From positions 2,108,001 to 2,172,000 of the forward strand of contig CP098528.1 in NCBI GenBank assembly GCA_030440445.1: a DNA stretch of 64,000 nt, read 5' to 3'. Shown here in pieces: positions 35,510 to 42,770 of the stretch (its first letter is position 1; the number at the start of each line of letters is the position of its first letter). Both the position numbers and the translations under genes were made by a program. The stretch comes from Halomonas sp. KG2. Its GTDB lineage: Bacteria > Pseudomonadota > Gammaproteobacteria > Pseudomonadales > Halomonadaceae. Below the pieces are notes generated by a model. It had not been told where the DNA came from and did not search any database. It was given only the letters and a program-made list of their open reading frames with translations.

Positions 35510-35955
35510 GTTTCTATGCTCTGCGCTTCCTTCCTTCCTTCCTTCCTAGCAAGCCCTCTATAAAATTCACCGGTCTTTCAGTGTGTCCAGATTGTGTCTG
35601 GGAATCTTGAGCCGCTTCGACCGGCGGGATTCCTGCTGATCTTATTCTAGCCTATATATCCTTCGTGCTCTTTTGCTGACTCGAAAGAGTGACAGGACCG
35701 CCCGCTACGCTAGTGTCATCTTAATAATTGTGAGAGATTGTGGTGGGCTGGTGTCGACCCTGAGCGGACATGCCAGGAAATGCAGTAGGCGCGCGAATTT
35801 TGGACATTCTTCCTAATTAAAATTAATTTATTTAAAAATAATATACTTAGAAGAACCTAGCAGGCTGCATTTACCGGGAAAAAGTGCAAGCACGTTCATT
35901 CAATCATAGAGCGCGCCGTCTAATACACAGTTAAAACTCAAAGGTAATATCGGAC
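35510..35955. other. Gene-free stretch after tRNA-Ser with short repeats
   Basis: No gene is seen. It holds a (TTCC)-type run at 35527-35547, copy A of a 71-base sequence (35689-35759) that recurs at 36977-37048, and an AT-rich tract near 35815-35850. It may contain the promoter of the following small gene. No copy of the tRNA 3' end, which would mark an integration boundary, was found. Confidence 0.5.
35689..35759 (+). repeat. Copy A of a duplicated intergenic sequence (partner at 36977-37048)
   Basis: Copy A starts GTGACAGG, includes TGTCATCTTAA and GTGGTGGGCTGG, and ends GTCGACC. The partner has the same order of blocks with scattered substitutions (roughly three quarters identical by eye). 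Both copies lie upstream of small accessory ORFs. Confidence 0.7.
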
Positions 35956-36249
35956 ATGAAAACACTAGCAGAGTTGTCGTTCGAATATATGTGGCTTCAC
36001 ATGTTCGAGGGTGAGGAAATAATCGATCTAGATTACTCAGTAAAAATTCAAGAGAGTCTCCCAGATTATTTCGCAGAAATGACAGATGAAGAAAAACGAG
36101 CTTTGTCCGAAGTTGCAAAAGAAGCTCAATCAAGGCTGCTGGCTGAGCCCGATGAGCATGGGTCCACGCCTCGTTCGCTAATTACTAATGAGCAAAAGGC
36201 GTTTATGGAGGCATTGTCATCCGGGAAGCTTTTTGAGCAATGGGTGTGA
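35956..36249 (+). CDS. Unknown acidic 97-residue protein
   Basis: This is a soluble, acidic, mostly helical protein; a notable piece is DYFAEMTDEEKRALSEVAKEA (about residues 35-55). There is no signal peptide or membrane helix and I do not recognise a family. AAAGG lies about 14 bases before the ATG. An attC-like hairpin begins four bases after its stop, as expected for a cassette-borne gene. It lies in the accessory patch between tRNA-Ser and the IS3 element. Confidence 0.55.
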   Translation: MKTLAELSFEYMWLHMFEGEEIIDLDYSVKIQESLPDYFAEMTDEEKRALSEVAKEAQSRLLAEPDEHGSTPRSLITNEQKAFMEALSSGKLFEQWV

Positions 36250-36252
36250 AAA

Positions 36253-36319
36253 CTTTAACAAGGCCAAGCAGCATCGCCCCTTCGGGGCTGGACCTCGCTA
36301 TGCTAGGCCGCTGTTGGCG
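36253..36319 (+). repeat. attC-like hairpin after the 97-residue ORF
   Basis: CTTTAAC at the left end is followed by AAGGCC; the right end has GGCCGCTGTTGGCG; the centre is CCCC-TTCG-GGGC. Left AACAAGGCC and right GGCCGCTGTT are near reverse complements with one extra base, as in attC stems. The right core (GTTGGCG) departs from consensus. Confidence 0.4.
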
Positions 36320-36339
36320 GTGATAACTTAAGGTGAAGT

Positions 36340-36747
36340 ATGGAAGAATTTCCAATAGAACAACTATCGTTTACTACGGCAAGAATAAGTGGTGCTGATG
36401 GGAACGCTTCTATTGAAGTTGTTGTAGAACCTTTTGATTTGGAGCTGGATGAATATTCGGAGTCCGTAGACACACTTATTCGCTTAGATTCAATTAACCT
36501 TCCGGTTGATCCTAAGCAACTCGAAGGAAAAGAGTTCAATTTCCCCACAAACCCTGAACCTGGGTATATTGACGGATCTATATACTTTTTCGCAGCTCAC
36601 AACCCAATAGATGTCACATGTATAAGGTTTGGTGAAATCTCAGAAGGTAAAATGCCTCTAACTTTAGAAAGCATATGGGTTCTAGAGTATGAGAGCACCG
36701 GCTTCAAAAATTTAAGCAAAACGGTAGAAGTGTGTGTTGAGTTATAA
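36340..36747 (+). CDS. Unknown 135-residue protein
   Basis: This is an acidic, beta-strand-rich protein; a segment such as GYIDGSIYFFAAHNPIDVTCIRFGEI (about residues 74-99) looks like alternating strands. It has no signal peptide and no motif I recognise. AAGGTG is 6 bases upstream of the ATG. Its stop codon lies inside the left core of an attC-like hairpin (36742), a common arrangement in integron cassettes. With the 97-residue gene it forms a two-cassette-like patch. Confidence 0.6.
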   Translation: MEEFPIEQLSFTTARISGADGNASIEVVVEPFDLELDEYSESVDTLIRLDSINLPVDPKQLEGKEFNFPTNPEPGYIDGSIYFFAAHNPIDVTCIRFGEISEGKMPLTLESIWVLEYESTGFKNLSKTVEVCVEL

Positions 36748-36819
36748 CAAGCCGCGGCAGGTGGATCAAATTCCCGCTCCTTCGTCGCTAAAATTTTCCC
36801 GCTGCGCGGGGCGTTATAT
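36742..36819 (+). repeat. attC-like hairpin after the 135-residue ORF
   Basis: TTATAAC at 36742-36748 and GCGTTATAT ending at 36819 bracket an imperfect palindrome (GCCGCGGCAGG..., AAATTCCCGC versus AAAATTTTCCCGC, then GCTGCGCGGGG). This resembles attC sites of the TTATAAC...GGGCGTTAT type. The ORF stop (TAA) overlaps the left core. Confidence 0.5.
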
Positions 36820-36937
36820 CAGCACTACCTCAAAGACCGCTCTTGGCCGTTAACTGCCTTTAGCTCTTATCCTCGCTTAAGCAACCCGAGGCCTCGCTCA
36901 CTACTCTCCGCGGCCTATTCGCTCATAACGTTCCATC

Positions 36938-36961
36938 GAAGCGCTCTCAAGCGCTTTTTTT
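36938..36961 (+). terminator. Rho-independent terminator
   Basis: AAGCGCT and AGCGCTT form a short stem with loop CTCA, followed by TTTTTT. It would end transcripts from the cassette-like genes. Confidence 0.6.
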
Positions 36962-36976
36962 GTTGGGTAATTTTTT

Positions 36977-37048
36977 GTGACAGGTTTCGCTTCCTAAGCT
37001 ACTGTCATCTTAAGGATTGTGAGTGATTGCGATGGGCTGGTTTCGACC
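36977..37048 (+). repeat. Copy B of the duplicated intergenic sequence
   Basis: It starts GTGACAGG, shares TGTCATCTTAA and GATGGGCTGG with copy A and ends TTCGACC. It ends 40 bases before the start of the repeat-protein gene, so it may supply a promoter or be part of a small mobile repeat. Confidence 0.7.
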
Positions 37049-37088
37049 TCAAGTTCACGTTGAGTAGCGCTAAAAAAGGGAAGTAAGC

Positions 37089-37586
37089 ATGTTTAAAAAA
37101 AGCAATTTATTCTCTATTTCGACCGCTGCGGCGCTTTCTCTGCTGCTAGTTTCCACTACGCTGGCTAGTGAGGCTAGTGAGGCTAGTGAGGCTAGTGAGG
37201 CTAGTGAGGCTAGTGAGGCTAGTGAGGCTAGTGAGGCTAGTGAGGCTAGTGAGGCTAGTGAGGCTAGTGAGGCTAGTGAGGCTAGTGAGGCTAGTGAGGC
37301 TAATGGAGTGTATAGCGAGACGGCAACAGGGATGGTTGAGCTCGTTGTTCAAGCAATCTGCGATGGCGATATAGAAAGGCACCTTGGAATGCATCAACGG
37401 AAAATTGAACCGGACCCCTATTATGAAGAGAAATTTTCTCTCTTCCATGAAGCGTGTAACGATGCGGGTATTGCGGAGATTGAAGTAACCTCGGATTTCG
37501 ATGATGACGTCATGCAAGAGCAGAAGCGGCGGTATTTAATTGACGCGAATATTGTGATGGGAGACGGGCCCCCTCTGTCAGCCTAG
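37089..37586 (+). CDS. Exported protein with (Ala-Ser-Glu)15 repeat, 3' end at an IS boundary
   Basis: This encodes 165 residues. A signal peptide (MFKKSNLFSISTAAALSLLL, cleaved near TTLA) suggests a periplasmic or surface protein. Residues 26-70 are fifteen perfect Ala-Ser-Glu triplets encoded by a 9-bp tandem repeat, a low-complexity acidic stalk. The remaining part (about 72-165) contains CDGDIERHLGMHQ and two cysteines. The TAG stop is formed at the left terminus of the IS3 element, so the native C-terminus has probably been cut off. Function unknown. AAGGGAAG is a good ribosome-binding site. Confidence 0.65.
   Translation: MFKKSNLFSISTAAALSLLLVSTTLASEASEASEASEASEASEASEASEASEASEASEASEASEASEASEANGVYSETATGMVELVVQAICDGDIERHLGMHQRKIEPDPYYEEKFSLFHEACNDAGIAEIEVTSDFDDDVMQEQKRRYLIDANIVMGDGPPLSA
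37164..37298 (+). repeat. Fifteen exact tandem copies of a 9-bp unit (GCTAGTGAG)
   Basis: The unit repeats without a single mismatch across 135 bases and ends in a variant unit (GCTAATGGA). Being a multiple of three, copy-number change would keep the reading frame. Perfect identity suggests recent expansion. Confidence 0.97.
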
Positions 37587-37643
37587 TTGTCCGGTTGGCG
37601 ATATCGCCTAAACTCAGTCCAGAGGGAGCGGTATGGAATTCAT

Positions 37644-38153
37644 GTGCCACGTTATTCTGAAGAGCGTAAAGCCGCCATCCTGAAAAAGTTATTGCCGCCC
37701 CACAATCGCAGTGTGGCGTCGGTAGCAACGGAAGAAGGCATCTCCAACGCGACGCTGTATAGTTGGTTAAAACAGTGTCGAGAAAAAGGAGTGCCTGTGC
37801 CGGGTTACACCCAAGGCGACAACGAATGGTCACCTGACGCCAAGCTAGCCGTTGTCATCGAAACCGCGACGATGTCAGAAACAGAGCTTGGCGCTTACTG
37901 TCGTGAAAAAGGCCTTTATCCCGAGCAAATCCAGCAATGGAAAGCCGCTTGTCTCGAAGGAGCTGGTCGGCAAGAAGAGCAGGCAAAAGCAGCGCAGAAA
38001 CAGCGCAAAGAAGACCGAAAGACCATCAAGCAGCTCAAAGCGGAAGTACGGCGCAAAGACAAGGTGCTGGCAGAAACAACGTCGTTGCTGGTGCTTTCAA
38101 AAAAGCTCGAAGCCTTGTACGGCGAGGATCCGGACAGCGGCGAGGACGACTAA
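37644..38153 (+). CDS. IS3-family transposase OrfA (HTH, leucine-zipper part)
   Basis: This encodes 170 residues from the GTG at 37644 (the family start PRYSEERKAAIL). An HTH (SVASVATEEGISNATLYSWLKQC) is followed by a second helical region and a charged coiled coil (KQRKEDRKTIKQLKAEVRRKDK) that mediates OrfA-OrfAB contact. Near the end, the heptamer A AAA AAG at 38099-38105 is in the correct phase (TCA AAA AAG) for a -1 shift into orfB, yielding the OrfAB transposase. OrfA alone usually acts as a regulator. Confidence 0.9.
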   Translation: MPRYSEERKAAILKKLLPPHNRSVASVATEEGISNATLYSWLKQCREKGVPVPGYTQGDNEWSPDAKLAVVIETATMSETELGAYCREKGLYPEQIQQWKAACLEGAGRQEEQAKAAQKQRKEDRKTIKQLKAEVRRKDKVLAETTSLLVLSKKLEALYGEDPDSGEDD

Positions 38154-39214
38154 CGCCTCTAAAGGAACGTGCAAGGCTCATCGCGCTATTTGACGAAGCG
38201 GTTATGGGTGGCGCGTCCCGTTATCAAGCGGCTGCCGTGATCGGCATAAGCGAACGCACACTGAAGCGGTGGCGATCTGAGCGCGGCGCTATTGTCGAGG
38301 ATCAGCGTCCACATGCAGGGCAACACAGGCAGCCGCATCAGCTGACGCATGAGGAAGAGCAAGCCATTTTGAACACGTGCCATCGCCCCGAGTATCAGAG
38401 CTTGCCGCCGTCTCAAATCGTTCCTTTATTGGCCGACGAAGGCGTCTATCTGGCCTCCGAATCGTCGTTTTATCGGGTCTTGAAAAAGCATCATCAGCAG
38501 CACCATCGTGGCCGTATGAAACCACGTCGTTCAGTCCCCGAGCCGACTAGCTTTACGGCTACAGGGCCAAACCAGGTCTGGAGCTGGGACATCAGTTATT
38601 GTGCCTCCGTTGTGCGAGGTCAGCACTGGTATCTTTACCTGATCATGGATATCTACAGCCGCAAAATCATTGCTTGGGAAGTCCACGACACGGAATCGGG
38701 CGAGTTGGCTAAACAGCTTTTGGAACGTGCCTTGCTGCGAGAAGGTTGCTGGCATCAGCCGCCAGTACTGCACTCTGATAACGGAGCACCGATGACCTCC
38801 TATACGCTCAAAGCGAGGCTAACAGAGCTGGGCATGTTGATGTCTTACAGTCGGCCGAGAGTAAGCAATGATAACCCTTACTCGGAAGCGCTGTTCCGTA
38901 CCGTCAAATACTGTCCAGCGTGGCCCACCAAGGGCTTCGCATCGCTGGGCGCGGTACGAGAATGGATGCTAGCGTTCGAGCGGGCTTACAACGAACAGCA
39001 CCTGCACAGTGGCATCCAGTATGTCACGCCAGCGGACCGTCATCGCGGCGTAGACCAAGAGCGCCTGGAACGCCGGAACGCGGTATACCAACGTGCGAAG
39101 CAGCGACATCCGCAACGCTGGTCGGGCCACACTCGAAACTGGGAAGTCACCGGCCCAGTCTCGCTTAACCCGGGAAAAATGCACGAAATCGAGCGTAATC
39201 AACAGGCTGCTTAA
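38105..39214 (+). CDS. IS3-family transposase OrfB (DDE catalytic part), reached by -1 frameshift
   Basis: The coordinates give the part translated after the shift at A6G; the same frame is open further upstream. It has an HTH_21-like region (LIALFDEAVMGGASRYQAAAVIGISERTLKRW), then the integrase core: Asp in WSWDISY, Asp in HSDNGAP and Glu in NPYSEALFRTVK, all present. The C-terminal VTPADRHRG motif is typical of IS3. No internal stops are seen, so the element may still be active. Confidence 0.9.
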   Translation, partial: ARSLVRRGSGQRRGRLTPLKERARLIALFDEAVMGGASRYQAAAVIGISERTLKRWRSERGAIVEDQRPHAGQHRQPHQLTHEEEQAILNTCHRPEYQSLPPSQIVPLLADEGVYLASESSFYRVLKKHHQQHHRGRMKPRRSVPEPTSFTATGPNQVWSWDISYCASVVRGQHWYLYLIMDIYSRKIIAWEVHDTESGELAKQLLERALLREGCWHQPPVLHSDNGAPMTSYTLKARLTELGMLMSYSRPRVSNDNPYSEALFRTVKYCPAWPTKGFASLGAVREWMLAFERAYNEQHLHSGIQYVTPADRHRGVDQERLERRNAVYQRAKQRHPQRWSGHTRNWEVTGPVSLNPGKMHEIERNQQAA

Positions 39215-39234
39215 GCGCAGCCATTTGGACAACT

Positions 39235-39486
39235 GGGTTGAAAATCACCGCGGGGCTGTTTACACAACGTCGATTCGAGTGGCTTGGGGCTCAGTCCAGG
39301 GGGCAGAAGATAGCGAGCCCGTTGAGACGTGGCGATTAGCTGGGCTGAGTAGGGTACAAGTGCCCATTCTTAATGAAGCACTGTCTCGGAATTAGATTTA
39401 GGTTGTCCTCTGCTTAATACAGCGACCCCAGGGTTAAGCGTCGCGTGCTATCCCTGGGGTTACCGTTGGCGAGATAGTGACAGAGC
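39235..39486. other. Intergenic stretch right of the IS3 element
   Basis: No recognisable gene. The reading frame that continues to a TAG at 39393-39395 (NEALSRN) may be a leftover of the gene cut by the IS or of an older element. The hairpin at 39425-39460 closes the convergent binding-protein gene. Confidence 0.45.
39425..39460 (-). terminator. Hairpin after the amino-acid-binding-protein gene
   Basis: ACCCCAGGG pairs with CCCTGGGGT around a 17-base loop; on the minus strand it follows the stop of the gene at 39487. The T-run is weak. Confidence 0.5.
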
Positions 39487-40266
39487 TTAGATCTTGATGT
39501 CGTAGTCGACGTATTTGTTCATTAACTCGTCGTAGGTGCCGTCTTGCTTGATTTCGCGCAGTGCCTCATTGAACTGCTCGGCCAGGGCTTCATTGCGAGG
39601 ATGGAAGGCTGCTGCTACGCCATGCCCGAAATAGTGCTTGGGCTCGCGGATCAGTGGCGAGCTGGTGACAATCCCGCTGCCTTCAGCGTTAACTTCAAGC
39701 GATGACAGCGCCAGTGGGTAATACATAAACGCTGCATCTAAGCGGCCTGTTCTAATATCTACCGCGAGATCTTCGCCTGTTGCATAGCGCCGTACGTCAA
39801 CGAGATCGCCATAGGTGTCGGTGATGTACTCATCGCGGATGGTGCCACGTTGAACGCCTACCGATATGCCTTCAAGGGCGTCGCGATCCTCAATATCGAT
39901 CTCGTTGCCTTCCTGAGTCACCCAGACACTAGGGTTGCTGTAGTAGGGTTCTGAGAACAGCACTTGCTCGCGGCGCGCATCGGTGATTGCCATTGAGGAC
40001 ATGATGGCGTCGTACTTGCGTGCTAGTAGGCCGGGAATAATGCCGTCCCAACCTTGCTCTACCCATTCGCACTCACGCTCGATGCGTCGACATACTTCTT
40101 CACCCAGCTCCACCTCAAAGCCTGTTAGGGTGCCGTCGGGCAAGCGATATTCAAAAGGCTCAAAGGGAACATCAACAGCGAGGCGAAGTGGATCGTCGGC
40201 GTAGGCTGGAACGGCAAATAGCAGTGAGGTAAGTGCCGTTGCTATTCCTATGTGGCTGCGGGCCAT
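39487..40266 (-). CDS. Periplasmic amino-acid-binding protein (ArgT/HisJ-like)
   Basis: This encodes 259 residues. It has a signal peptide (MARSHIGIATALTSLLFAVP, cleaved after AYA) and a type II periplasmic binding fold of the SBP_bac_3 family: FEPFEYRLPDGTLTGFEVELGEEVC, then GWDGIIPGLLARKYDAIMSSMAIT and REQVLFSEPYYSNPSVW. The Asp/Arg/Ser residues that hold the amino-acid backbone (AIMSSMAITDARR, GTIRD) are present, so basic amino acids are a reasonable guess. The permease and ATPase genes are not adjacent. Confidence 0.87.
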   Translation of the reverse strand: MARSHIGIATALTSLLFAVPAYADDPLRLAVDVPFEPFEYRLPDGTLTGFEVELGEEVCRRIERECEWVEQGWDGIIPGLLARKYDAIMSSMAITDARREQVLFSEPYYSNPSVWVTQEGNEIDIEDRDALEGISVGVQRGTIRDEYITDTYGDLVDVRRYATGEDLAVDIRTGRLDAAFMYYPLALSSLEVNAEGSGIVTSSPLIREPKHYFGHGVAAAFHPRNEALAEQFNEALREIKQDGTYDELMNKYVDYDIKI

Positions 40267-40398
40267 AGTACTTTCCTTTTTTCGTTTTTATATAAGGTGT
40301 TGATTAAGCAATTTTGCATGATTCGCGTAATAGGTAAAGTGCTTTATAGAGGCTTGTTAAAAGTCTCTGTATCAATAGGTGTGCTCAGTATCCGTTGT

Positions 40399-40426
40399 AA
40401 AAGCTTCTGAAGAATCAGAGGCTTTT
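40399..40426. terminator. Bidirectional terminator-like hairpin
   Basis: AAAAGCTTCTGA and TCAGAGGCTTTT pair around AGAA with one mismatch; T/A runs exist on both sides. It sits downstream of the small membrane gene on the minus strand. Confidence 0.6.
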
Positions 40427-40441
40427 GTCGTTCCTAGGCGC

Positions 40442-40759
40442 TTAGCTTACGCGATTTAGCCGTTTGGCTATAAGGTTGATCGCAATGGCCGCCACTGTGC
40501 ATGCTAGGGCAGGTAAAACAACGTCTAATACCGAATCCAACGTCCAGCCACGCCAAACACCTTCAAATATGCCCACCGGTAATGTTTGCCCCCATTCCCA
40601 ACCACGTTGAACGGCTAGCCTGTATTCATGTTGTGCAATCTCACGCCCAAGCAGAAGTGCTACCGCGATGGTGCCGGTGACTCTTGCGTTTGCAAAAGGA
40701 AGCAGAGCCATTTGAATCAGCAGCGCGATAAACACATGCTCTAAATGGGTAATATTCAC
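40442..40759 (-). CDS. Unknown small membrane protein
   Basis: This encodes 105 residues with two or three hydrophobic segments (HVFIALLIQMALLPFA, VTGTIAVALLLGREIA, then VLDVVLPALACTVAAIAINLIA). Between them is a loop with WEWGQTLP, a layout seen in small phage-like or lysis-associated membrane proteins, but I do not assign a function. It ends next to a terminator hairpin and is divergent from the hipA-like operon, sharing the region with the 41-base-spaced repeats. Confidence 0.6.
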   Translation of the reverse strand: MNITHLEHVFIALLIQMALLPFANARVTGTIAVALLLGREIAQHEYRLAVQRGWEWGQTLPVGIFEGVWRGWTLDSVLDVVLPALACTVAAIAINLIAKRLNRVS

Positions 40760-40795
40760 ATTAGGCTCCCATATGGCGCTCGTGTGGATAATTAA

Positions 40796-40860
40796 GTGTG
40801 CACTATAATGCTCATTAATTCTTTGCTGTCGTAATTGTGTGCGCTAAACTGCTCATAATT
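40796..40860. promoter_or_regulatory. Two direct copies of a 24-25-base motif upstream of hipA
   Basis: Copy 1 (40796-40820) and copy 2 (40837-40860) share GTGTGC, CTA, TGCTCAT and AATT in order, with a 41-base period (four helical turns). They sit about 95-155 bases before the hipA-like start and fit operators bound by the HTH antitoxin. Confidence 0.55.
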
Positions 40861-40953
40861 AATCGGCTGAAGAGTTTTTGAGCGCTTTGCTGCACATTAG
40901 TGATTTCGGGCATCAGCGGCTTTGATACTAGCGACTTTCGACATGGGTGATTC

Positions 40954-42300
40954 GTGAAGTTAACGATACAGGTTCATTTTGAACAAGCGTGGCATGATGC
41001 GGCTGAATTGTCGTTGCCTAACCCTGAGCAGGGTACTCGCGGGGAGTCTCGGCTGCGCTATGCGACTGACTATGCCGTTGAGTGGCTGTTTCAAGATGAC
41101 TTGCACGCTTGCAGTATGCGGTTGCCTATCGAGTTAATGCTGACCCATGAATCGCCACACTGGTTCGGTTTCTTGGAGGACATTATGCCGGCCGGGGCTA
41201 GCCGACGTTTTTGGGTGAATTATCTAGGGCTTCACGATTTACCGGTTGGGCAGCAGGACGCTGAATTACTGGCACGTGGCACTATCGCGCCGGTCGGTAA
41301 CTTACGAATCAAACAATCAGTGCCTGATCACTCCGTAAAGAAAGCCATAGAGGAGCGACGTTTTCCGCTGCAAAGCGTTGTAGAGCGTCAGGTGGACTTT
41401 TTAGAGTATGCCCAGCAGATGGGGGCAGCCAGTGGCGGTGCCACTGGCGCAGGTGGTGAAGCGCCAAAATTGCTGCTCAGATTGACGAACGATGACCAGG
41501 TTTGGATTGATACCTGGCAGGATGAAAACCATCGACCTGACCTACCCATGCTGGTGAAATTTCCGCGCGGTCAACGCTCAACTGACGATTGCGACATCTT
41601 GCGCGCTGAATATCATTACTATCAAGAGCTTGCATCGTTAGGGGTGGCCACGATAGATACCGAACAGATGCGTTTGGTGGAGGGAGAGCGTTACCCGTCC
41701 CTGTGGTTACCCCGTTTCGACATGCAGTACCTCGACGGCACTTGGGTTCGCTATGGCCTGGAGTCGGTCTACTCCTTGGTAGGCGCCGCACCGGGCACCT
41801 TCCTGCATCATGGCGAAACAATTCGCCAACTGATTAGCTTGCTGAGGGCTCAATATCGCGTGCAAGAACAAGGCGCCGTTTTCGATAGCGAGCGCTTTAC
41901 GTTGGAGTGGGTTAAGCGTGATTTGTTGAATATCGCTTTCGGCAACTCTGATAATCATGGCCGGAATACGGCGTTATTGAAGCGCCCCGAAGGCATTGGG
42001 CTTGCCCCCGTATATGACTTCGCGCCGATGAAGGCTGACCCCGAGGGGGTGACACGAACAACGCAATGGGGAACGCCCCTGGAAGTTGGCGGGGAGTACG
42101 ATTGGCAAGGAATTGCTGACACCCTGGCAGACGTTATTGATCCAGAACGAGTGATGGAAGAGCTTCGTGCGCTGGCATTGAATCTAGAGGGCGTCGATGA
42201 ACGCTTGGCTGCCCGTGGGGTTCCAGCTCGAATTCTTGATATGCCTGCAGTCGGCCTACGCACTATCAATACTCGACTCAAGCGCTGGGGGTTGCTATGA
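40954..42300 (+). CDS. HipA-like toxin kinase
   Basis: This encodes 448 residues from a GTG start. HipA-family serine/threonine kinase features: a glycine-rich loop (AASGGATGAGGEAPKLLLR, about 152-170), LVKFPRG, then the catalytic segment FGNSDNHGRNTALL and the metal-binding DFAPM. An N-terminal HipA_N-like subdomain precedes them. HipA toxins phosphorylate targets such as glutamyl-tRNA synthetase and cause growth arrest. The gene is followed by its HTH partner with a 4-base overlap; toxin before antitoxin is the reverse of the classic hipBA order. All catalytic residues look intact. Confidence 0.87.
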   Translation: MKLTIQVHFEQAWHDAAELSLPNPEQGTRGESRLRYATDYAVEWLFQDDLHACSMRLPIELMLTHESPHWFGFLEDIMPAGASRRFWVNYLGLHDLPVGQQDAELLARGTIAPVGNLRIKQSVPDHSVKKAIEERRFPLQSVVERQVDFLEYAQQMGAASGGATGAGGEAPKLLLRLTNDDQVWIDTWQDENHRPDLPMLVKFPRGQRSTDDCDILRAEYHYYQELASLGVATIDTEQMRLVEGERYPSLWLPRFDMQYLDGTWVRYGLESVYSLVGAAPGTFLHHGETIRQLISLLRAQYRVQEQGAVFDSERFTLEWVKRDLLNIAFGNSDNHGRNTALLKRPEGIGLAPVYDFAPMKADPEGVTRTTQWGTPLEVGGEYDWQGIADTLADVIDPERVMEELRALALNLEGVDERLAARGVPARILDMPAVGLRTINTRLKRWGLL

Positions 42301-42599
42301 AGCGCTATGCTGATGATCGCGAGGAAGCCCTGGTGGCTCTGTTAAAACGCTTCTATGCGGGGGAAATCACCGATGGTGCGTTATTGCGTGCGTTACGCCG
42401 CGATGTGTTGGGGTTGAACCAAACACGTTACGCCGCTCTGGTGGGCATCAGTCGACGAACGTTGTCGGATCTGGAAGGCGATAAAAACAATGTCACTCTA
42501 GAGGTTAAGAATCGTGTATTCCGTCCGCTAGGGTTAGAAGTGAGCTTACTGCCGCGTAAGCGTGTTCTGTTGGAGCAGATATTGGCATTCACCGAGTAA
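42297..42599 (+). CDS. HipB-like HTH antitoxin
   Basis: This encodes 100 residues, an Xre-type HTH in the second half: LGLNQTRYAALVGISRRTLSDLEGDKNNVTLEVKNRV (from about residue 37). It overlaps the hipA-like stop by 4 bases (ATGA), so translation is coupled. It is expected to neutralise the kinase and repress the operon through the repeated motif upstream. An N-terminal helical arm of about 35 residues before the HTH may contact the toxin. Confidence 0.85.
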   Translation: MKRYADDREEALVALLKRFYAGEITDGALLRALRRDVLGLNQTRYAALVGISRRTLSDLEGDKNNVTLEVKNRVFRPLGLEVSLLPRKRVLLEQILAFTE

Positions 42600-42770
42600 C
42601 TTGCTTCATTTTAATACCCTGCCATTTCCGCAAATCACTGCCGGTCATGCTGAAATAGCTTGCTGAGTAAAGAGAGCGGAACAGGACGTTTACTTGTGCA
42701 GTATTGAAGAACAATATAGAGGTCGTCTGTTCTAGATGTTAATGAGAACAATGTCTATTGAGGGAGTGTT

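Larger units (their letters stand above)
36820..37088. other. Intergenic stretch with terminator-like hairpin and repeat copy B
   Basis: No gene is seen. It contains ACCGCTCTTGGCCG at 36836-36849 (same 14 bases as at 3199-3212), a hairpin with T-run at 36938-36961, and copy B of the duplicated sequence at 36977-37048. The ribosome-binding site AGGGAAG of the next gene ends it. Confidence 0.55.
37585..39234 (+). mobile_element. IS3-family insertion sequence
   Basis: The ends are AGTTGTCC at 37585-37592 and GGACAACT at 39227-39234, with further partial match (TGGC) inside, giving an element of about 1650 bp. It carries overlapping orfA and orfB with a frameshift site, typical of IS3. No clear target duplication is visible. 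It truncates the repeat-protein gene on its left. Confidence 0.88.

Noticed and set aside
35336..35563. Forward ORF across the tRNA-Ser gene
   Set aside because: It reads through the promoter, tRNA and terminator, which fully explain the sequence.
37164..37298. Possible CRISPR array at the short tandem repeat
   Set aside because: Nine-base units without spacers, in frame with a coding gene. No CRISPR array or cas gene is seen in the window.
37146..37517. Antisense and +1-frame repeat ORFs (Ser-Leu-Thr and Leu-Val-Arg repeats)
   Set aside because: They are produced automatically by the 9-bp repeat; only the frame with a signal peptide, good ribosome-binding site and sensible C-terminus is kept.
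37612..39310. CTCAGTCCAG-type match inside the IS3 left end and outside its right end
   Set aside because: About ten bases only and not at the element termini; chance cannot be excluded.
35379..39480. Tandem copy of the tRNA-Ser 3' end as an island boundary
   Set aside because: I searched the following 4 kb by eye for the T-arm/acceptor sequence and found none, so tRNA-directed integration is not supported.
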